Assembly: GCF_024195295.1 (NCBI RefSeq)
Contig: NZ_JAMFTH010000008.1
Coordinates: 1-64,000, forward strand
DNA from: Gilvimarinus xylanilyticus
GTDB taxonomy: Bacteria > Pseudomonadota > Gammaproteobacteria > Pseudomonadales > Cellvibrionaceae
Direction: 5' to 3'
Length of the DNA stretch: 64,000 bases
Numbering within the stretch: position 1 is the first letter of the stretch; the number at the start of each line of letters is the position of its first letter. Made by a program: the position numbers and the translations under genes. The notes under the pieces are model-generated. The model did not search any database, was not told where the DNA came from, and saw only the letters and a list, made by a program, of their open reading frames with translations. Positions 45,731 through 56,800 of this stretch are shown piece by piece.

Positions 45731-48700
45731 GCGAGGATAAAAGCTGGGTATCCCCTAAAGAGGCAGCGTCACAGTTGGCGGCGGGCTTAAAGTCAGAACT
45801 CGCATCAGTAAACCGGAGAGACTTAGTTAAATACCACAATGCCTACACAGAGTATGTGGTGTCTCTATTGATGTTTGCTTCTGGTCATCGCCCGGTCGAT
45901 GATGTGTTTTGCTACAGGGCTCAGTTGGACGAAAAGGCTGGTCTAGTCATTATAGATGACAAGGCCACGAATGAAGCAAGGCGCTACAGGGTAGCGTACC
46001 TGCCCGATGTTGCGTGCGAGCAGCTTCGATATTACCTGGATCACCTCGCGCAGGTGGTTAATTACCTACGGCCCAGGCGTAATAAAGAATTGAGGACTGC
46101 TCTCGAGAGCAGCTTGTCAGGCAGTTTCGCATCAGCACTACCATTTTTCTTCTATCTGACTAAGGATGGCGTAGCGGGGGTGGGCTATGAGGCGCTAAGC
46201 CGAATTTCCAGTCGTTATTCCCACGCTCCTCCCAATATTAATCGTAAATGGCTGGCTACCGAGCTCGTCAGTAGGAATGCCCCTGCTTGGTTGGTCGCCT
46301 CTTGTATGGGGCATATGGAAACTGCAGTCCTACCGAACGGCCGTTTCTGCCGGGAGTCACAGCTAGAGATACGTGCGGCCGTGTCTGAGCGACTTAATCC
46401 AGCATTGCTGTCCGCGGGGTGGACGGCAGTGACCAGCAAGTTTCGTCCCCAATATGGTTGGGATGACGGTCTTCCAGACTTTATCGATGTAGGGCGTGAG
46501 CTGGGCCCAGAGCTGCGGTTCAAATGGCGAGATAGCAAGCGCAGAGAGGCCAAATCGATTATCAGAGAGACTGTCAGCTCACTAGAGCGTGAGGGGCAGA
46601 GCTTTTATTCCTCTGAGGCTAAAATGCAGAACCTCAGGGACCAGTTAATTGAAACACTAAAGGCCAAAAGCGTACCCCTAAAATACGCCTTTGAGCTATT
46701 TGCGAGGTATTTAGCGAAGAGGTCCAGAGATAACCCCCAAATTACTAACTTGATCTGGAGTCGCTCAGAGCGTTTGGAGCCCTCAGTTTGGGGGCGGCGA
46801 GACTTGCAGAGATACCAGGTGGCAGCATCTCATCGTCAAAAATTGTTTGAGTTACTGGAGGAGCGAGCAAAACAGCGTAAAGATTTAAGTTATGAAGAAT
46901 CTCTTGCTTTTCGCATTTTTACTCTAGCTTTCATGTCGGGGTTGTCAACCGTTAATGTTTTTGAGGCGGCTCAGGCTAATCAATGTACTCTAATACAAGT
47001 AAAGAATAATTTTTTATTAAAAATATCCACAGAACGCAGTGAGGATTTGAATGCAATCCCGATTGATGCCTACTCGGCAGCACTCTCCAGGATGCTATTG
47101 TCAAGCGCCCACAGTAACGGTACGTCTGGACGTCTTGAGCTGTTGCGAGTTGCCAGGCATTTAGGGCTTGCCCATCAGAACTTAAAACAATTGTTCGCAA
47201 GCTTGTCTCGCGATGTATTAGCCATTTCACGGCTGGAATCCTCTGGACCTATACATGCTGTGGCGGTGGGCTTGCTAAAACAAACAGCAATCGACTTAAA
47301 GGTTTTGACTCGATTGCTTTATCGAAAGCCACTGGATAGCTCTTTTGAACTTGAGGCTAATGTGGTTTCAGGGCCAGAAATCCAACTTAGCTCACGTGAA
47401 TGCACTGATCCCATAAAATCAATATCCAGTTTTATTGTTACGCTTCGAGAGGCCATGAGTCGTGATTCAATTGATGGATATATTCGCGACAATAAAAATT
47501 CGGAACGAATTGTGGGCTCATCGCTCTCTTTAAAAGAGGAGCGAGCGTACCTGTCCCGTCACATAAAAAAATATTTGAAACAGTATTCACTTCCTGCGCT
47601 AGGGCAGTTGATCGGGTATTGGGGTGCTTGGCTGTGCGAAAATAAAACACGCTATAAGAACGCTATTCAGGCAAAAACAATAGTGGAATACGTCAGCCTT
47701 ATTGCCAAAAGTCTCCGAAGCTCGGCAGGTGATCTTGTGCTGCAGTATGACCAAGATGAGTGGGCGCAGGCTTATCTTGGTGCCATAGAGGGTTCTACTA
47801 TAGGCGGGATGAGCTCTCTGGCTTCCAGGTTGTACGACTTCCATGTTTATCTTATGGAGAATTGGAATGCTCCGGAAATCGTTTGGGACGATATTTTTGC
47901 GACGGCTGGAAGTAAAAATATAGCTTCACGGGTCGATGTCAATATAGTTACCTTTGATGAATATCAGTCGGCGGTCGAGTTCTTAGTCAAGCATCACGCG
48001 AATAACTACGAATTTAGATTTTCCGCTTGGTTGCTTTTTTTAGGTTTTAGATTTGGTTTGAGGTGGTCAGAGGCATATTACCTTACCGAACGAGACCTAA
48101 TTGTGGACACGTCCGCAGGCTTGTATGTTCGGGTGTGTGAAAATAGCCGTCGTCGATTAAAAACACCTAGCGCTACTAGAATAATACCCCTCATCGGTAG
48201 TTTGTCTGGGGTTGAAAAGTCTCTTGTGGATTCAATGCTTTCGACGGTCGAGTCGACAGGGGAGAGCGGTGAGGCGGGCTCTAGGCTGTTATGTATGGAT
48301 CCCGCGCGAAATGTTCTTATAGATGAATTCCGTATAGGTAAAATCGTCAACTCTGTATTAAAGCAAGCGTCGGGTGACAGTCGATTGCGGTTTCACCATC
48401 TGCGTCATGGCTATGCGAGTCGATTGATGGTGTTGACTGAGAGTGGTGAATCGACAGCTGACAGTATTGCTCGTGCTCTATTGGAGCCTCTCGACCCTGC
48501 TGATCTGGCTGGCATCTCAAAAAATCAATCTCTGCAGGGGGTGCTTAGTCTTCGCGCTATCAGTGATCTTTTGGGGCATGCGGATATGGCCACTACCTTG
48601 CATAGTTATGTACATGTTTTTGATTTGGGAAAGGATCGAACTTCCTTTCCATTGGAACCAGCTCCTAGTGATCGCCTTATGGCACTTGTGTTAGGAAGGA

Positions 48701-49500
48701 GTGAATCTGCTGTGCGTAAGAAGAGGCAGCGTTCACAGGTGGAGCGAGAGGCCAGTGCCGTACAAAGGTGGATGATGCTGGAGCTTGGAGAGGATGGCAC
48801 TCCTGTGTATCCAGTACAGGGCGCTAGATCTTTTCAGATTGTCGTTCCTGACACTCGCGTTCAGCAGAGTATTTTATTTGGGGTCAGGCATCGAATTCTC
48901 GTGAGATACTCAATGTATCGGGAGGAGTTCAGTCTCTTGGCAAGGCGCACCGGAGTGGATACTGATGTTGTGCGTGCCGTCATAAAGGCGGGCGTTAAAA
49001 TGGAGCGGGTTTCGGGGTATGAACGCTTCTCGCTAAATTCAGGTCTGGCGCTAGCCTCCGATGGTGAATTCCGTAATATGACGGAGTGGCAAAATATAGA
49101 TAAAGCTCTGAATAAAATCAATTCTATTGATGGTGGGGTAGTTGAGCGCGCAGTTTTGTCGTGGGCTGGTTCATATCATACATCAAGTACAAGCTACTTC
49201 TTTTATGATTTTGAAGATCTAATATGCTTTTTAAGATGTTTGATGGCTCTTGATATGGTGATTGAACGGGCCAGTTTCCGGGTTATAGGTCGAGTGGATC
49301 GCGATAGTCAAACAATTGAGCATTTGAAGGGATTGGGTGTGATAGAGGAATCGGTTCGGCCTCGTTATCATCGTTTAGGAAAAGGCACAAAAACGAGAAA
49401 GCGGTCTATCTGTCTGAATCTCAAGCGCGTAGGCGGATCCCTCTCCACAAAAAAACAAATTAACAGACTGTTTTTTGTAATTTCTTCATCCATGAATTAA
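45727..49500 (+). CDS. Large tyrosine recombinase (island integrase) with a degenerate N-terminal recombinase-like domain
   Basis: 1257 residues. The active site is in the second half: Arg779 in GLRWSEAYY, HHLRHG with His890 and Arg893, GH at 950-951 and nucleophile Tyr961 in HADMATTLHSYVHV. About 300 residues follow the Tyr, unusual for integrases. Residues 33-210 look like a second, decayed catalytic fold: SGHRPVDDV (Arg55), INRKW (Arg173) and CMGHMETA (His196) but no Tyr nucleophile. Next to attL, it is the obvious integrase of the island. Start GTG overlaps the preceding gene. Confidence 0.85.
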   Translation: MSEDKSWVSPKEAASQLAAGLKSELASVNRRDLVKYHNAYTEYVVSLLMFASGHRPVDDVFCYRAQLDEKAGLVIIDDKATNEARRYRVAYLPDVACEQLRYYLDHLAQVVNYLRPRRNKELRTALESSLSGSFASALPFFFYLTKDGVAGVGYEALSRISSRYSHAPPNINRKWLATELVSRNAPAWLVASCMGHMETAVLPNGRFCRESQLEIRAAVSERLNPALLSAGWTAVTSKFRPQYGWDDGLPDFIDVGRELGPELRFKWRDSKRREAKSIIRETVSSLEREGQSFYSSEAKMQNLRDQLIETLKAKSVPLKYAFELFARYLAKRSRDNPQITNLIWSRSERLEPSVWGRRDLQRYQVAASHRQKLFELLEERAKQRKDLSYEESLAFRIFTLAFMSGLSTVNVFEAAQANQCTLIQVKNNFLLKISTERSEDLNAIPIDAYSAALSRMLLSSAHSNGTSGRLELLRVARHLGLAHQNLKQLFASLSRDVLAISRLESSGPIHAVAVGLLKQTAIDLKVLTRLLYRKPLDSSFELEANVVSGPEIQLSSRECTDPIKSISSFIVTLREAMSRDSIDGYIRDNKNSERIVGSSLSLKEERAYLSRHIKKYLKQYSLPALGQLIGYWGAWLCENKTRYKNAIQAKTIVEYVSLIAKSLRSSAGDLVLQYDQDEWAQAYLGAIEGSTIGGMSSLASRLYDFHVYLMENWNAPEIVWDDIFATAGSKNIASRVDVNIVTFDEYQSAVEFLVKHHANNYEFRFSAWLLFLGFRFGLRWSEAYYLTERDLIVDTSAGLYVRVCENSRRRLKTPSATRIIPLIGSLSGVEKSLVDSMLSTVESTGESGEAGSRLLCMDPARNVLIDEFRIGKIVNSVLKQASGDSRLRFHHLRHGYASRLMVLTESGESTADSIARALLEPLDPADLAGISKNQSLQGVLSLRAISDLLGHADMATTLHSYVHVFDLGKDRTSFPLEPAPSDRLMALVLGRSESAVRKKRQRSQVEREASAVQRWMMLELGEDGTPVYPVQGARSFQIVVPDTRVQQSILFGVRHRILVRYSMYREEFSLLARRTGVDTDVVRAVIKAGVKMERVSGYERFSLNSGLALASDGEFRNMTEWQNIDKALNKINSIDGGVVERAVLSWAGSYHTSSTSYFFYDFEDLICFLRCLMALDMVIERASFRVIGRVDRDSQTIEHLKGLGVIEESVRPRYHRLGKGTKTRKRSICLNLKRVGGSLSTKKQINRLFFVISSSMN

Positions 49501-49715
49501 AAGATCATGGTTGTATCATCATAGATGACCCTTGTTTTCCTCGTAAATTTCACTCTCGAATACCATGTTAACGGCATAATCAATAATTTTCTTAACTGAT
49601 ATGTCTATATCGCCATGATGGTCATGCCTCTATAGTCATAGAGCCAAAAAATGCACGATAATTAGAAGGTTGAATAATGCCTCCCCCTTTGGTATTAACT
49701 GTTTGAACGGTTGTT

Positions 49716-50534
49716 ATGCTGCATCTTGTTATCGGTGAGGGTAGGGTGGTGAATCAAATAATTGTTAAAATTTATGGCGGCAATGAAGAAGATGATGAGC
49801 TCGGTCTGTTGAGTGGGAAGCATCGGTTGTTACAAGAGATGGCAAAGAAAATTTTACAGGATCTAGGTTTGTCTGATTACCCAACTGCATCCGCATTTTC
49901 TATATGTAGCGAAGGTGGAGTCAGTCTCGAGCTGAAGAGGAGCGATCTTTCAAAACTGCTTTATGGCGCAGGGCTATTTGATAGCGACGGGGATCGTGCT
50001 CAGTTTATGAATGCTGTGATTGAGTCTGTTTTGGATAAGTTGCGTCGACCAGTGTCCGAGTCGAAAATTGGTAGAGATATTAGAAAGATAATTTCTAGTC
50101 ACGAGCGGGATATTGAAGTTGAAGCTGAATTTCTGGGTGATCCGCATGTTATTCATATTCCTATGATCTCTCCAGTGCTAGAGTCTCATGCTCGGGAAAC
50201 GGGAATCTATAGAGTCGATTCTGTTTCGAGTACAAAGTCTCGGTGCGTTCTTATCAACTGCAATGGATGGGGTGAAATATCAGCTACGTTTGATCCGACT
50301 GGATCTTTAAGGCAATCATTGGATAGGGCTCGCGCTGAGTTGAGATATGCAGAGCTCGTAGGAACTAGTGTGTATGTAGGAAATAAACGAAAGAGCTCGA
50401 GCTTTGTTGTGAAGGAGATTGTTCGATTATTTGATGAGAAAGAGTTTTTGGAGTTAATATCCGCTGGTGATTTTGATGAATATTTTTCGATTGAAGAATT
50501 ATATAGCAAGCCACTTCCGCTAAGGTTTAAATGA
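49716..50534 (+). CDS. Unknown island protein
   Basis: 272 residues, soluble, charged, AT-rich codon use (many AAT, GAT, ATT). No known motif seen; the C-terminal part has alternating charged strands and FVVKEIVRLFDEKEFLELI. 215 bp after the recombinase, possibly with its own promoter. ATG at 49716 has no clear Shine-Dalgarno; GTG at 49746 or 49749, after GAGGGTAGG, may be the true start. It could be a third element of the integration module or an unrelated cargo gene. Confidence 0.6.
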   Translation: MLHLVIGEGRVVNQIIVKIYGGNEEDDELGLLSGKHRLLQEMAKKILQDLGLSDYPTASAFSICSEGGVSLELKRSDLSKLLYGAGLFDSDGDRAQFMNAVIESVLDKLRRPVSESKIGRDIRKIISSHERDIEVEAEFLGDPHVIHIPMISPVLESHARETGIYRVDSVSSTKSRCVLINCNGWGEISATFDPTGSLRQSLDRARAELRYAELVGTSVYVGNKRKSSSFVVKEIVRLFDEKEFLELISAGDFDEYFSIEELYSKPLPLRFK

Positions 50535-50732
50535 AAGCATCCGTTTCATTTTGGGAGAATGTTGAAAGCAGTCTGCATGAATCTCAGCTAATACACCTTT
50601 CGTAAGCTTCTCCCGGCGGTGAAAAGCCTTTTTCTCAGCCCTTGCCGTACGGCCTTACTGGTTAGCGGTGTATTTGCTGCTTTTCTCAATAATCCAGTGC
50701 TATCCTCATCCCCCGGCTGCGCCGAAGGCCAC

Positions 50733-51402
50733 CCTTTGCGCTTGCTTACCGGTCACGGCGTGGACACCAAGTTTTTTGAGCGTAACGGCAGGCTTTTAGT
50801 GCGATTGCTGGATGAGCGCATTTGACAATGCCGCCAGTGAGCAGGGCCTGACAACTTTTCTGGACGCTTTAGACCAGAGCGATCACTGGGTGTTGATAGC
50901 GCCACTGTCCGAGGCTCTTTTGCCCTTCAAGCGCCTGAGGCTGACCACCTCAGAGCTGGCCCAAACGGCCTTGCCCGGTGCACAGGTGTTGATTGTCGAA
51001 AACGAACGTTGCCTGCACCTGTTGCCCGACCTGCCCGACACGGTCGCCATCCTGGGCGCCGGGCTGGACTTGCAGTGGTTGAGTGCTCCTCAGTGGAGGG
51101 AAAAGAAACTGGGTTACTGGGGCGATATGGATACCTGGGGGCTTCTGATGCTCGCCCGGGCCCGGAGCTACTGCCCGGGGTTAACGCCACTGCTGATGAG
51201 TCGGTCGCTGTTTGACCAGTATGCCGCTGGCAGCGCAGTGCCTGAGCCCGTTACCGCTCAGTCGACAGCACCGGATGGCTTGACCGACAAAGAGGCGAGT
51301 TTTTACTGCTACCTATTGAGTCAGGAGCGAGGGCGATTAGAGCAAGAATACTTACCCCAGAATGCGGTAGAGCGTGCGCTGCGCGCTTGGTTAAAGGCGT
51401 AA
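50733..51402 (+). pseudogene. jetD: Remnant of Wadjet jetD (DUF3322/DUF2220), truncated and frameshifted
   Basis: The surviving part covers the end of the DUF3322 region (LRLLTGHGVDTKFFERN) and the Toprim-like DUF2220 domain: VLIVENE, YWGDMDTWGLLMLARAR, and LLMSRSLF, then LSQERGRLEQEYLPQNAVERAL. The first ~200 residues of a normal JetD are missing. Within GATGAGCGCATTTGACAAT the frame shifts: one frame ends after DERI, the other continues FDNAASEQ, so two bases seem gained or one lost. No jetA, jetB or jetC is present. A dead relic of an anti-plasmid system. Confidence 0.82.
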
Positions 51403-51611
51403 GCGTCGTAAATACCAGTGCCTTGCCGCTTCACTTGCCGGGCCATGCTAGTGACAGAAGCACTAGTGAAGCTACTGGGGCCTTCATAGCCCTGACGATA
51501 CCCCGTATCTATGATATAACAGACGCCATCAGCAAAAAGGACGTGGCCCGGTGTAAAGCGCAACGGGGCTGTCTGGCTGTATAAAACGCAACCAGATAAA
51601 AAGGTGACCGG

Positions 51612-52091
51612 ATGGTCAATCAAAACCCCGAACAGCGAGCGCGGGACCGCATCGACCGGCAGCTTGAGCAGGCCGGCTGGGTCGTCCAAGGCAAAAACGC
51701 CATCGACTTCAGCGCCGGGCGCGGCATAGCGGTGCGCGAGTACCAGACCGACGTCGGCCCTGCCGATTACGTGCTGTTTGTCGACAAAGTGGCCGTGGGC
51801 GTCATTGAAGCCAAACCCGAGGATTGGGGCCACAAAATCACCACTGTGGAGCTGCAATCCCAGGCCTACGCCGCTGCCAACCTGAAGTGGGTCAACAAAG
51901 GCGGCCCTCTGCCCTATGTGTACGAGAGCACGGGCGTAATCACCCGCTTCACCAATGGCCAGGACCCCAGTCCGCGCTCCCGTGAAGTGTTCAACTTTCA
52001 CCGCCCGGACAGCTTGTATCGAACAATTCGAAAGACAGTGCACGTAGTACAATACAAGCCCATGATCCAAAAAGTGAACGCTTACAGGTAG
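51612..52091 (+). pseudogene. hsdR: Truncated type I restriction subunit HsdR (N-terminal nuclease domain only)
   Basis: 159 residues. Keeps the HsdR N-terminal domain with the PD-(D/E)xK core (ADYVLF, GVIEAKPE) and the conserved PYVYESTGVITRFTN and VFNFHRPDSL, where the helicase should follow. Instead it ends after an unrelated tail (VHVVQYKPMIQKVNAYR). Full-length proteins have 750-1000 residues. AAGGTGA precedes the ATG. With hsdM 8.6 kb downstream on the same strand, this may be the other half of one system split by cargo. Confidence 0.83.
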
Positions 52092-52279
52092 CCAGTAGAA
52101 TCGAGATCTAGCTGTGCGCACAGCAAAGATGAAGGGGTAGTTGGAGGCCATTTGTTTTCGCTCTCCCGCTAGAGCGATCAGTTGATAACCCTGTGTGACC
52201 CGTTAGAGCGAAGATTGGAAACGAGTTAGAGGGGGCGGGAAGTTCTTGTTGTAACCATTATTAATGTGTGAGAGGGAAT

Positions 52280-52864
52280 ATGAATAATACCCGACGAAAA
52301 ATTGACCTTTATCTGCTTTCTCTAGGCTTGCTTTTCGTCTTCTTTCTAGTGATTTCAGCTAAGCTTCCAGAATCATCTTTTTCCTACAGGGAATTAGCTT
52401 CGTGGAAGCTTCTAGCAGCAAATAACCCTTTGCCAATTGTTTCAATGTTGGCGCTACTGTATTGCTTTTGGGCTTACCTTCGCTTTGACTTTGAGTTGAG
52501 CGGAGCGACGGACATACCATTTGAGATTACCAAAATCGAAGACATAAATTATGAGCACCTGACATTCCTAGCAACTTATGTTGTACCGCTAATCAGCTTC
52601 GACTTTGGTAGCGGTAGACAAATGATTGTACTAGCTCTTCTTTTGGTGGTTATGGGGTTTATCTACATAAAAACGGATCTCTTTTACGCCAATCCATCGT
52701 TAGCACTTCTCGGTTTTCACATCTACAGAGCCAGCGGAAGTTTCAAGAATGGTGAGCGTGACGGGATTGTTTTGATTTGTCGAAGCAGGTTAGTAGAAAA
52801 TCAAAAAGTTTCTTACATAAAGTTGGATGAACGAATTTACTATGTAAAGGGTGCAAAAGTATGA
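52280..52864 (+). CDS. kwaA: Kiwa anti-phage protein KwaA (membrane sensor)
   Basis: 194 residues, four hydrophobic helices (about 10-31, 48-66, 100-116, 117-135) and a short cytoplasmic tail. The segment DIPFEITKIEDINYEHLTFLATYVVPLI is the part I recognise from KwaA. KwaA is the inner-membrane partner that senses phage infection and works with KwaB. The gene overlaps kwaB by four bases (ATGA). ATG at 52280 follows GAGAGG. Confidence 0.82.
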   Translation: MNNTRRKIDLYLLSLGLLFVFFLVISAKLPESSFSYRELASWKLLAANNPLPIVSMLALLYCFWAYLRFDFELSGATDIPFEITKIEDINYEHLTFLATYVVPLISFDFGSGRQMIVLALLLVVMGFIYIKTDLFYANPSLALLGFHIYRASGSFKNGERDGIVLICRSRLVENQKVSYIKLDERIYYVKGAKV

Positions 52865-53841
52865 ATGTAGCTGATCTCAAGGCGTCCTTACAGGCGTTTT
52901 ATGATGAATACGACGATATCGGCGTTTCTGTGTATGCCATTCTCAAGGATCAGGATAATACTGCCCCGGTCAAACTGGATATTGAAGCCGATGCCCTGGG
53001 TGGCCTAAAAGCACTCTTTATTCAAAGCCTGCGCGACAATATATCTGACCGGGATGAGTTGCCTTTGCTCAACCTTTCATCCTCGGATGAGCGTCTCGAT
53101 GCAGTCTATGTGTATGACCTTGAAATTCCCGAGGAGTTGGCTGCACTGGAAACCGTCATTGCTCAGGACAATCTGCCTTTGCTTGATTTGAACGATCAGA
53201 GTCTTTCCTCCATCAAGGCGCTGTTGATCGAGATCGGTAACAATGTGGGCCAGATGGTGCTGTACAAAACCATGGCCCCCGTCAATATCTTTGGCAGAAT
53301 GAGCTTTTTTCTGAAAAAAGCGGCCACCCGGCTTGAGAAAATCAATGACGAATTTCTCCGGGTGAGCGCCGGGTTTCAGATGCTCAGAATCAACGGCTCT
53401 CTGTTGGTGATTGATCTTGAGACACTGGAAAGAAGTTTTGGCTTTCACGATGTCATTAAAAAAGAAGCGGCGCTGGGAGTCACCGCTATTGAGTCCATCA
53501 GCCTTATCGAGAATCCGGAAGTGCTTCATGAGCTGCTGGATGATGTCAAATATGCGAGAAGGCTGACGAAGATCGCGAGGTCATCTCCTGTGCTGAAAGC
53601 AGGCGTTTCCAATGAGAACATCCTCAGGTTTTGCCAGACCTTTCCAAATCTATCCGGGAGAATTCGATTTAATGAAGGGCAGGACAAAATAGTCCTAGAC
53701 ACCAAGGTTTCTCAGGATCTGCTCATCAAGCTATTGATGGATGACTTTCTTACCTCGGAACTCACGAACTTGCACTATGCCAGTGTGGCAAAAGACAGTG
53801 TGGATGAGGAAGAGCCGCAAGGCGATCTGCAAGGGAACTGA
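52861..53841 (+). CDS. kwaB: Kiwa anti-phage protein KwaB (DUF4868)
   Basis: 326 residues, no signal or membrane helix. Central VGQMVLYKTMAPVNIFGR and the following LRINGSLLVIDLETLERSFGFHDVIKKEA match the DUF4868 family pattern; length fits (about 315). KwaB is the DNA-binding effector of Kiwa that blocks phage replication or transcription. Translationally coupled to kwaA. Some of the sequence is GC-richer than kwaA, so the pair may have mixed ancestry or strong recombination. Confidence 0.85.
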   Translation: MNVADLKASLQAFYDEYDDIGVSVYAILKDQDNTAPVKLDIEADALGGLKALFIQSLRDNISDRDELPLLNLSSSDERLDAVYVYDLEIPEELAALETVIAQDNLPLLDLNDQSLSSIKALLIEIGNNVGQMVLYKTMAPVNIFGRMSFFLKKAATRLEKINDEFLRVSAGFQMLRINGSLLVIDLETLERSFGFHDVIKKEAALGVTAIESISLIENPEVLHELLDDVKYARRLTKIARSSPVLKAGVSNENILRFCQTFPNLSGRIRFNEGQDKIVLDTKVSQDLLIKLLMDDFLTSELTNLHYASVAKDSVDEEEPQGDLQGN

Positions 53842-53889
53842 CGGCATCGGAACCGTCTATTCATAACCTGAGGAGCGTGGCAAAAAAGC

Positions 53890-56800
53890 ATGAGCCATTT
53901 CAACGAAACTGCCCTCGAGCTATCGCAGGTTACGGACGCAGGATTATTTGAGCATCTTGCCGCAGCAGTGCTTCGCGAAGCTCGCTCCGATCTATATAAC
54001 AACCTGACCCAGCCAGGAACGAACGCGGAAGGTAAACCTGTTAAATCGCCAGTTGATGCCATTTCGTTTGTCCCAAATGCTGATCCACGGCACATGGTGG
54101 CAGTCCATCATACAACCTGCAAACAAGCCGATCTCAGGAAGAAGTGGCTCCTCGATCCAACGACGGTTAAGACACCGAAGGGCGGCAAATCCACGGCGCA
54201 ACCCGGTGACTTGGTCAAAACTGTTTCTATCGTTGTAGAGGAGCGAAATAAGTCACCCGACCTACACGTGACGCTGGCTCTGACCACAAATGAGGAGCCG
54301 CCGGAAGATGTGACCCGCGAAGCCGAGCACATGGCAGCCTCCCACCAAATTACGCTCGATATCTGGTCCCGTTCTCGTATTGCCGAATTCCTTGATAACA
54401 ACCCGAACGGGCAATGGCTCCGAAGGAAATATCTTGGCATTATTCAGGAAAAGCTATCCTACGACCTGCTGAGGGAACTGGGGCGGAAAAGTCTTACAGC
54501 TCATCAATCGCCAGACAGAGAGCAGGAGCAGATAGCGCGGGCCAGCGCCGATACAGTAATTCAGAATCTGCCCGTTCCCATTGGGTTTCTTGCCGGAGAG
54601 TCCGGATTCGGAAAAAGCGTTGCATGCTACCGACATCTGGCACGCCACCTTGCCCTGGGCGGCTGCTGTTTGGTCCTCCCTCATGAAGTTCTGGCAACTT
54701 CAATAACGTTGGACCAAGCCATTGATGCCACGCTACGTCAGCTTCACCCCACTCTTGCTGAAGGGGCGGGCTCACAAGCACGCACTTTGTGCTCCGCAGA
54801 CTTACCTCTTCTAATAACAGTAGAGGACATCTCTAGGTCTGGGCAAAGCTCGGTACTAATCGAGCGGCTAGCAAAATGGTCTGCGAGTATAAAAACCAGC
54901 GATCAGCGTCCAAATTGGCGCATCATGTGCCCAATATGGCCTGAGCTGCTCAGCGGCCTTGGAGACGATACTCGCAAGCGGATTGAGCCACTAACTCGCC
55001 GATTAAACACCTTTACCCCTCAAGAAGCTCGCACAGCCATCTTAAAACGCGCAGCCCGTGCAAACATTGAACTGTCAGAACTTGATGCCGATTCAATCGC
55101 TGAAGCTCTTGGCTGCGATCCCCTGTTGATCGGCCTGCACGATCTAAATTCCACAACAGCGCCAACCAACGTGATTTCAACTTTTGTCTCCCAAAGCACC
55201 GAGCGCGTTTCTCAAACAGGGGCGTATATGGCAAATGAGTACCGAGCCTCCCTTCTCGCCTTTGCGAGGGCGATGTTGAAGCAAAAACAAATGGCTCCCA
55301 AATGGGACGATGTACTCTCTTGGTTTAGCAATTCGACTGACCTGCTAGCATCATTGCGAGAGCAGACGAAATACGGTGAAGTGATCCGCCTTACAAATTC
55401 CAACCAAGACTCACAAATCGTATTCCGGCATGATCGCGTCCGAAAGTGGCTTCTGGTGGACGCCGCAGCTTCTGCCATAAAAAACAACGACCTTGAAGAG
55501 GATATATTCTCAGACCCCTATTTTGCGGATATAATCGGAGCCGCGTTGGCAGATGCGGCCACGCCAGTGTCTGTCGTAGAGCTGGCTCGCGAACTGAATC
55601 CTCTTGCACTCTTCTACGCCTTACAGTCTTTTCGAGCACCGTCATTTCCTTCACATGATGCGACAATCAAAGCCATAGACCGGTGGCTGACGGAAAAAGA
55701 ATCTCATTCGTGTACCTACCAATCCCTGAGGCATGCTGCACTTGGAGTGCTATCTGAAACGAAATCATCCTATGTTCTCAAAATCCTGCCTAATTTTAAG
55801 GATCGTTCGTGGTCTGCAAATATCGCTGGTTTACGAAATGGGGATTTGAAATCCGGCGTAAAATTATGCGCTTCGATAGAGCCAGGCTCTGGAGCGCTGT
55901 GGCGAGATCGGGCGATAGAGCATGCAAAACTTAATTTTGGCCCAAATCTCACAAAAAAGCTGGAAGCGCTTCTCGAAAATCCTCAAACTAAAGATACGGG
56001 TATCGTGGGAGGACTTCGATTGGCGGGTCATCTAGCCGATACCTCCTTGGCTCCGGCTATTGAAGCCTGCTGGAACTCCGACGTCCAGAGGGCGAAACAT
56101 TTAGATGACTACCTCTGGGCCGCTGCGCAGTGCGGAGGAGATCAAACAGAAAAGTTGCTCTCACCAATTTGCGATGCATGGGCAGAGCTGCCAGACGACC
56201 CAGAAAGTAACGGCATGCCCTCGCCCCGGAACTCACTCGCTGCCCACCATGTTGCCTGGGCATTTTGGCGGTCTCTGCCCAAACCGGCTTTGAGATTCTT
56301 TATAAAACGCGCCTCTGACGATGATTTGCGCTGGCCCGTCATATATATGCTCCACGGCATGGATCACCCGGAAGCTGTTACTTTCCTTGTGGGCTACATG
56401 GCCGAAAGATCGAGAGAATTGGAAGGAACTAATGGTTTCGATATCTTTCAGAGCACAGTGAAGGATCACTGGAGACGTTGGCAAAGAGAGCGAAATAGTA
56501 CGATGTCCAAGCAATCCCGTGTGCGACTTCAGGAAATTTGGACAAGTGAAGTTCACGACAAACATTTGCGAAAGCACGCATTCGGGCTATGGGCCTCGAC
56601 AATTGCTCCTGAAGATACCCAGCTCCTTAGGTCTCAGAAGGACTCTGGCGAGCTAGCAGACAGCATACTCCGAGCACGACTGGAGCGATCAGATCAAACC
56701 GCGATACCAGCATTTATCGAGAAGCTCCTAACTGACGATGACCAACATGGTAGCTGGTGGCAATCAGCACGGCATATCTGGTCTGATTCCCTAACTGCCA

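Noticed and set aside
44168-49500. Assignment to GInt islands or Tn554
   Set aside because: Both use three or more recombinase-type genes of different sizes; without a search the resemblance is only in organisation.
50619-50825. 68-aa secreted protein with signal peptide
   Set aside because: The hydrophobic start is fortuitous; its second half continues into JetD homology in another frame, so it is part of a decayed gene.
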